Assembly: GCA_964604675.1 (NCBI GenBank)
Contig: CAZSAT010000106.1
Span: 1 to 23,681, forward strand
Length of the DNA stretch: 23,681 nt
DNA from: CAZSAT01 sp964604675
GTDB taxonomy: Bacteria > Myxococcota_A > UBA796 > CAJQPC01
Direction of reading: 5' to 3'
The position numbers were made by a program, and so were the translations under genes. The notes under the pieces are model-generated. The model ran no database searches and was not told the DNA's origin. It saw only the letters and a program-made list of their open reading frames with translations. This document shows positions 22,790 through 23,681 of this stretch, piece by piece. How positions within the stretch are numbered: the first letter of the stretch is position 1; each line of letters starts with the position of its first letter.

Positions 22790-23611
22790 GTGATCCTCGT
22801 CACCGGCACCAAGCGCTCCGGCACCTCGATGTGGATGCAGATCCTGCAGGCGGCCGGCCTGCCAGTGCTCGGCCAGGCCTTTCCGGGCCGCTGGGGCGAC
22901 TCCATCCGCGACGCCAACCCGCGGGGCTTCTACGAGTCCCGCTTCCGCATGGGCCTCTACTACCGCACCAACCCCGACCCGCGGTCCGGCGAGTTCGTGC
23001 ACCCCGACGCGGTGGCCGACCAGGTCTGCAAGGTCTTCGTGCCGGGCCTGCTCCGAACCGACTTCGCGTTCGTCGGCCGGGTGCTGGCCACGATGCGCCC
23101 CTGGCGGGAGTACGCCGCCAGCCTCCAGCGGCTCTACGACCTGGAGAAGGCCAACACCCCGCCCCGGGACGAGCTGGGCGAGCGGGACTCCGCGTCCGAG
23201 AAGCGGGTGCGCCAGGGGCGGCTTCCCGCCGCGCTGGAGTGGTGGTTCGAGAACTACGAGCTGATCCGCGACGTCACCACCCGGCGCTACCCCTTCCACC
23301 TGCTCACCTACGACCGGCTGCTCCGGGATCCCGCAGGGGAGATCGGTCCGGTGCTGGATTGGCTCGGTCACGGTGAGCTGGAGCCCGCCGTGGCAGCGGT
23401 CGACCCGGGACTGCGCACCTTCCACGCCACCGCCCACCAGGACCCGCGGGTCGACGACGAGGCGGCCGCGGTCTTCGACGCGCTCTACGAAGCGGTCGAC
23501 CAGGGTGGCGACCTGTCCCCGGATCTCGTGAGCGAGATGAACCGGATCCACCTCCGGCTCGCCAAGGCCTGGGACGAGGAGCGAGCGACGGCGCTCGAGC
23601 AGCGCACGTGA
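22790..23611 (+). CDS. PAPS-dependent sulfotransferase-like protein
   Basis: A 273-residue cytoplasmic protein with GTG start. Residues 2-19 (ILVTGTKRSGTSMWMQIL) form the 5'-phosphosulfate loop of sulfotransferases, with Lys/Arg-Ser-Gly-Thr-Ser. Later RYPFHLLTYDRLLRDPAGEI and VLDWLG match the usual sulfotransferase stretch that ends in a short helix (Y-E-D-L-...-P-...-I-x-x-F-L-G). It likely moves sulfate from PAPS to a sugar, lipid or small molecule. The acceptor is unknown. It is distinct from the ASST-like gene at 154-1608, which would not use PAPS. Confidence 0.83.
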   Translation: MILVTGTKRSGTSMWMQILQAAGLPVLGQAFPGRWGDSIRDANPRGFYESRFRMGLYYRTNPDPRSGEFVHPDAVADQVCKVFVPGLLRTDFAFVGRVLATMRPWREYAASLQRLYDLEKANTPPRDELGERDSASEKRVRQGRLPAALEWWFENYELIRDVTTRRYPFHLLTYDRLLRDPAGEIGPVLDWLGHGELEPAVAAVDPGLRTFHATAHQDPRVDDEAAAVFDALYEAVDQGGDLSPDLVSEMNRIHLRLAKAWDEERATALEQRT

Positions 23612-23681
23612 TGGTGGTCTGGCTCGCCTTGATCATGGTCCGCGACCTGACGACCGGGGCAACGCTCGTGGTGGACCGCGG
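23611..23681 (+). CDS. 5' end of a truncated gene
   Basis: ATG at 23611 shares its A with the preceding TGA stop and the frame stays open to the window edge, beginning MVVWLALIMVRDLTTGATLV. All but one of the 23 visible complete codons end in G or C, much stronger than in the other frames, so a real gene is likely. An in-frame GTG lies one codon upstream. The product cannot be named. Confidence 0.5.
   Translation, partial: MVVWLALIMVRDLTTGATLVVDR

Noticed and set aside
23304..23636. Minus-strand frame at the right end
   Set aside because: Antisense to the sulfotransferase, Arg/Pro-rich, and the plus strand has strong G/C third-position bias across the same bases.

Overview
This window is very GC-rich and gene-dense. 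It carries about 23 protein genes, two of them cut by the window ends, with gaps usually under 100 bases. No rRNA, tRNA, CRISPR array, transposase or integrase was seen. Gene content suggests an uncultured high-GC member of the former Deltaproteobacteria, probably Myxococcota: many secreted lipoproteins, an AgmX/PglI-type domain, a giant Met-zincin lipoprotein, an XPB helicase with a separate partner, and orphan E2-type acyltransferase and SRPBCC proteins. This placement is inferred from gene content only.

Layout. 1-1608: an arylsulfotransferase-like lipoprotein on the minus strand, ending in a strong hairpin. 1696-4199: a minus-strand pair, MBOAT O-acyltransferase plus SGNH hydrolase-like protein, forming an AlgI/AlgJ-style surface-polymer O-acylation cassette. 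4230-6588: a divergent operon of three overlapping lipoproteins, the second resembling polysaccharide deacetylases. 6652-9842: XPB helicase and its helicase-associated partner, overlapping tail-to-tail with a GT-C-type membrane glycosyltransferase (9746-11266, minus). 11314-11904 (minus): an AhpD-like peroxidase interrupted by an in-frame UGA exactly where the second active-site cysteine belongs, followed at once by a good bacterial SECIS hairpin. I read it as one selenoprotein gene. 11986-14181: a C-terminally anchored small protein, a secreted metallophosphoesterase and an orphan E2 catalytic domain. 14182-14498: a gene-free hairpin array containing two copies of a repeat also present near the window start. 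14499-19363: a 1290-residue Met-zincin lipoprotein and a secreted repeat-poor partner in one minus-strand operon. 19429-19940: a four-helix-bundle (23S rRNA intervening-sequence type) gene inside a small cassette with inverted heptamer arrays and a perfect 16-bp direct repeat. 19941-23681: a saccharopine dehydrogenase-like reductase, an SRPBCC protein, a zinc-ribbon membrane protein, two small lipoproteins, a sulfotransferase and the start of another gene.

Three patterns recur. Many unlinked genes have a TA-starting -10-like hexamer only 5 to 8 bases before the start codon, which points to leaderless transcription. Several lipoproteins have extremely short signal peptides (6 to 13 residues before the cysteine) without basic residues. 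Stop codons often lie in or at the base of perfect hairpins.
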